From the NCBI GenBank assembly GCA_045538635.1, contig JAZSRU010000140.1:1-42783 (forward strand): 42,783 nucleotides of DNA, in the 5' to 3' direction. The position numbers were made by a program, and so were the translations under genes. Each line of letters starts with the position of its first letter. The stretch's first letter is position 1. Shown here piece by piece: positions 42,555-42,783 of the stretch. The stretch comes from RGIG5270 sp045538635. Lineage in GTDB: Bacteria; Verrucomicrobiota; Lentisphaeria; Victivallales; Victivallaceae. Under the pieces are notes generated by a model. That model saw only the letters and a program-made list of their open reading frames with translations, searched no databases and had not been told where the DNA came from.

Positions 42555-42582
42555 AATATAACAATATTAACGCAAAAGTCAA
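42555..42582 (-). promoter_or_regulatory. Strong candidate promoter of rpoD-rpsU
   Basis: On the minus strand TTGACT (42582-42577), 16 bases, TATATT (42560-42555). The transcript leader would be about 140 nt. The -35 box lies only 8 bp from the ATG of the divergent SpoVAD-like gene. Confidence 0.65.
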
Positions 42583-42589
42583 GCAGAAA

Positions 42590-42783
42590 ATGTCAGATTG
42601 GAAGAAAAAAATTGAAAAAATTATGAAAAAACGGATAGGTACAGGAACTTTTGTCATGGAAACGCCTGTTTCCGTGCTTGGATTCGGCTCTGCCGCAGGA
42701 AAAAAAGAGGATGAAGGTCCTTTATCGGGACTTTTTGATTATATAAGCGACGACAACACCTTTGGCGAAAAAACATGGGAAAA
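42590..42783 (+). CDS. SpoVAD-like protein (N-terminal part, cut by window edge)
   Basis: The frame from ATG 42590 stays open for 64 codons to the edge. After a lysine-rich start (a second ATG at 42623 may be the true start) it reads KKRIGTGTFVMETPVSVLGF, then GSAAGKKEDEGPLSGLFDYI and an end GEKTWE. This aligns well with the start of Bacillus SpoVAD as I recall it (K.tGkqTwvFE.P..v...gtaaGpKE..GPL..lFD...). SpoVAD is a thiolase-fold protein that binds dipicolinic acid for spore loading. Finding it beside an rpoD-like gene in a non-Firmicute-looking genome is unexpected. Confidence 0.8.
   Translation, partial: MSDWKKKIEKIMKKRIGTGTFVMETPVSVLGFGSAAGKKEDEGPLSGLFDYISDDNTFGEKTWE

Overview
The window reads as a piece of a Gram-negative chromosome of moderate GC with AT-rich intergenic spacers. 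It most likely comes from the Lentisphaerae/PVC group, for example a Victivallis-like gut bacterium. This is an inference. It rests on a TIGR04073-type exosortase-associated protein, two sigma-70 factors (one with a Lys/Ala-rich leader), the style of a fused-E1 2-oxoacid dehydrogenase, and several secreted proteins and lipoproteins with no close known relatives. I saw no tRNA, rRNA, CRISPR array, phage or transposase gene.

Layout. 1-3175 (minus): argD, argF (interrupted by an in-frame TGA), mntP and a DUF1015 gene cut by the window edge. 3365-9238 (plus): a tight six-gene run comprising an N-acyl-D-amino-acid deacylase, a cytoplasmic CapA-like phosphatase-fold protein, a glutamate-racemase-like protein, a D-Ala-D-Ala-ligase-like ATP-grasp enzyme, a C26 gamma-glutamyl hydrolase and a UPF0126 membrane protein. 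9295-10902 (minus): ychF and the TIGR04073 gene. 11079-15124 (plus): queF, argJ, purQ and a CstA-type permease, closed by a strong terminator. 15222-19408 (minus): a NuoE/NuoF/GltD-like three-subunit flavin/Fe-S complex resembling a Sporomusa-type (Stn) transhydrogenase. 19570-25852 (minus): a second sigma factor, a nitroreductase and an ABC importer with a fused permease. 26048-28125 (plus): an SGNH hydrolase and an unknown two-helix membrane protein. 28135-30035 (minus): dut, a lipoprotein and a SurA-like protein. 30133-31744 (plus): ispF and a CDF cation exporter. 31745-32808: structured repeat-like DNA around an AT-rich orphan lipoprotein gene. 32809-40407 (minus): a five-gene operon of a DeoR regulator, E2, E3, fused E1 and a zinc dehydrogenase. 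40664-42406 (minus): rpsU downstream of an rpoD-like gene. 42590 to the end (plus): the start of a SpoVAD homologue.

The genes fall into a few themes. Arginine synthesis appears in two blocks (argD-argF and argJ). A possible intracellular pathway acts on D-amino-acid or gamma-glutamyl peptides. Two redox operons, the Stn-like complex and the 2-oxoacid dehydrogenase operon, carry the same unusual tandem TGTGA-N5-TCACA operator at the same distance upstream of the -35 box, which suggests joint control. The most notable items are the D-amino-acid cassette, the shared operators, the Stn-like complex, the SpoVAD homologue, and a 9-bp periodic repeat present in two separate intergenic regions.
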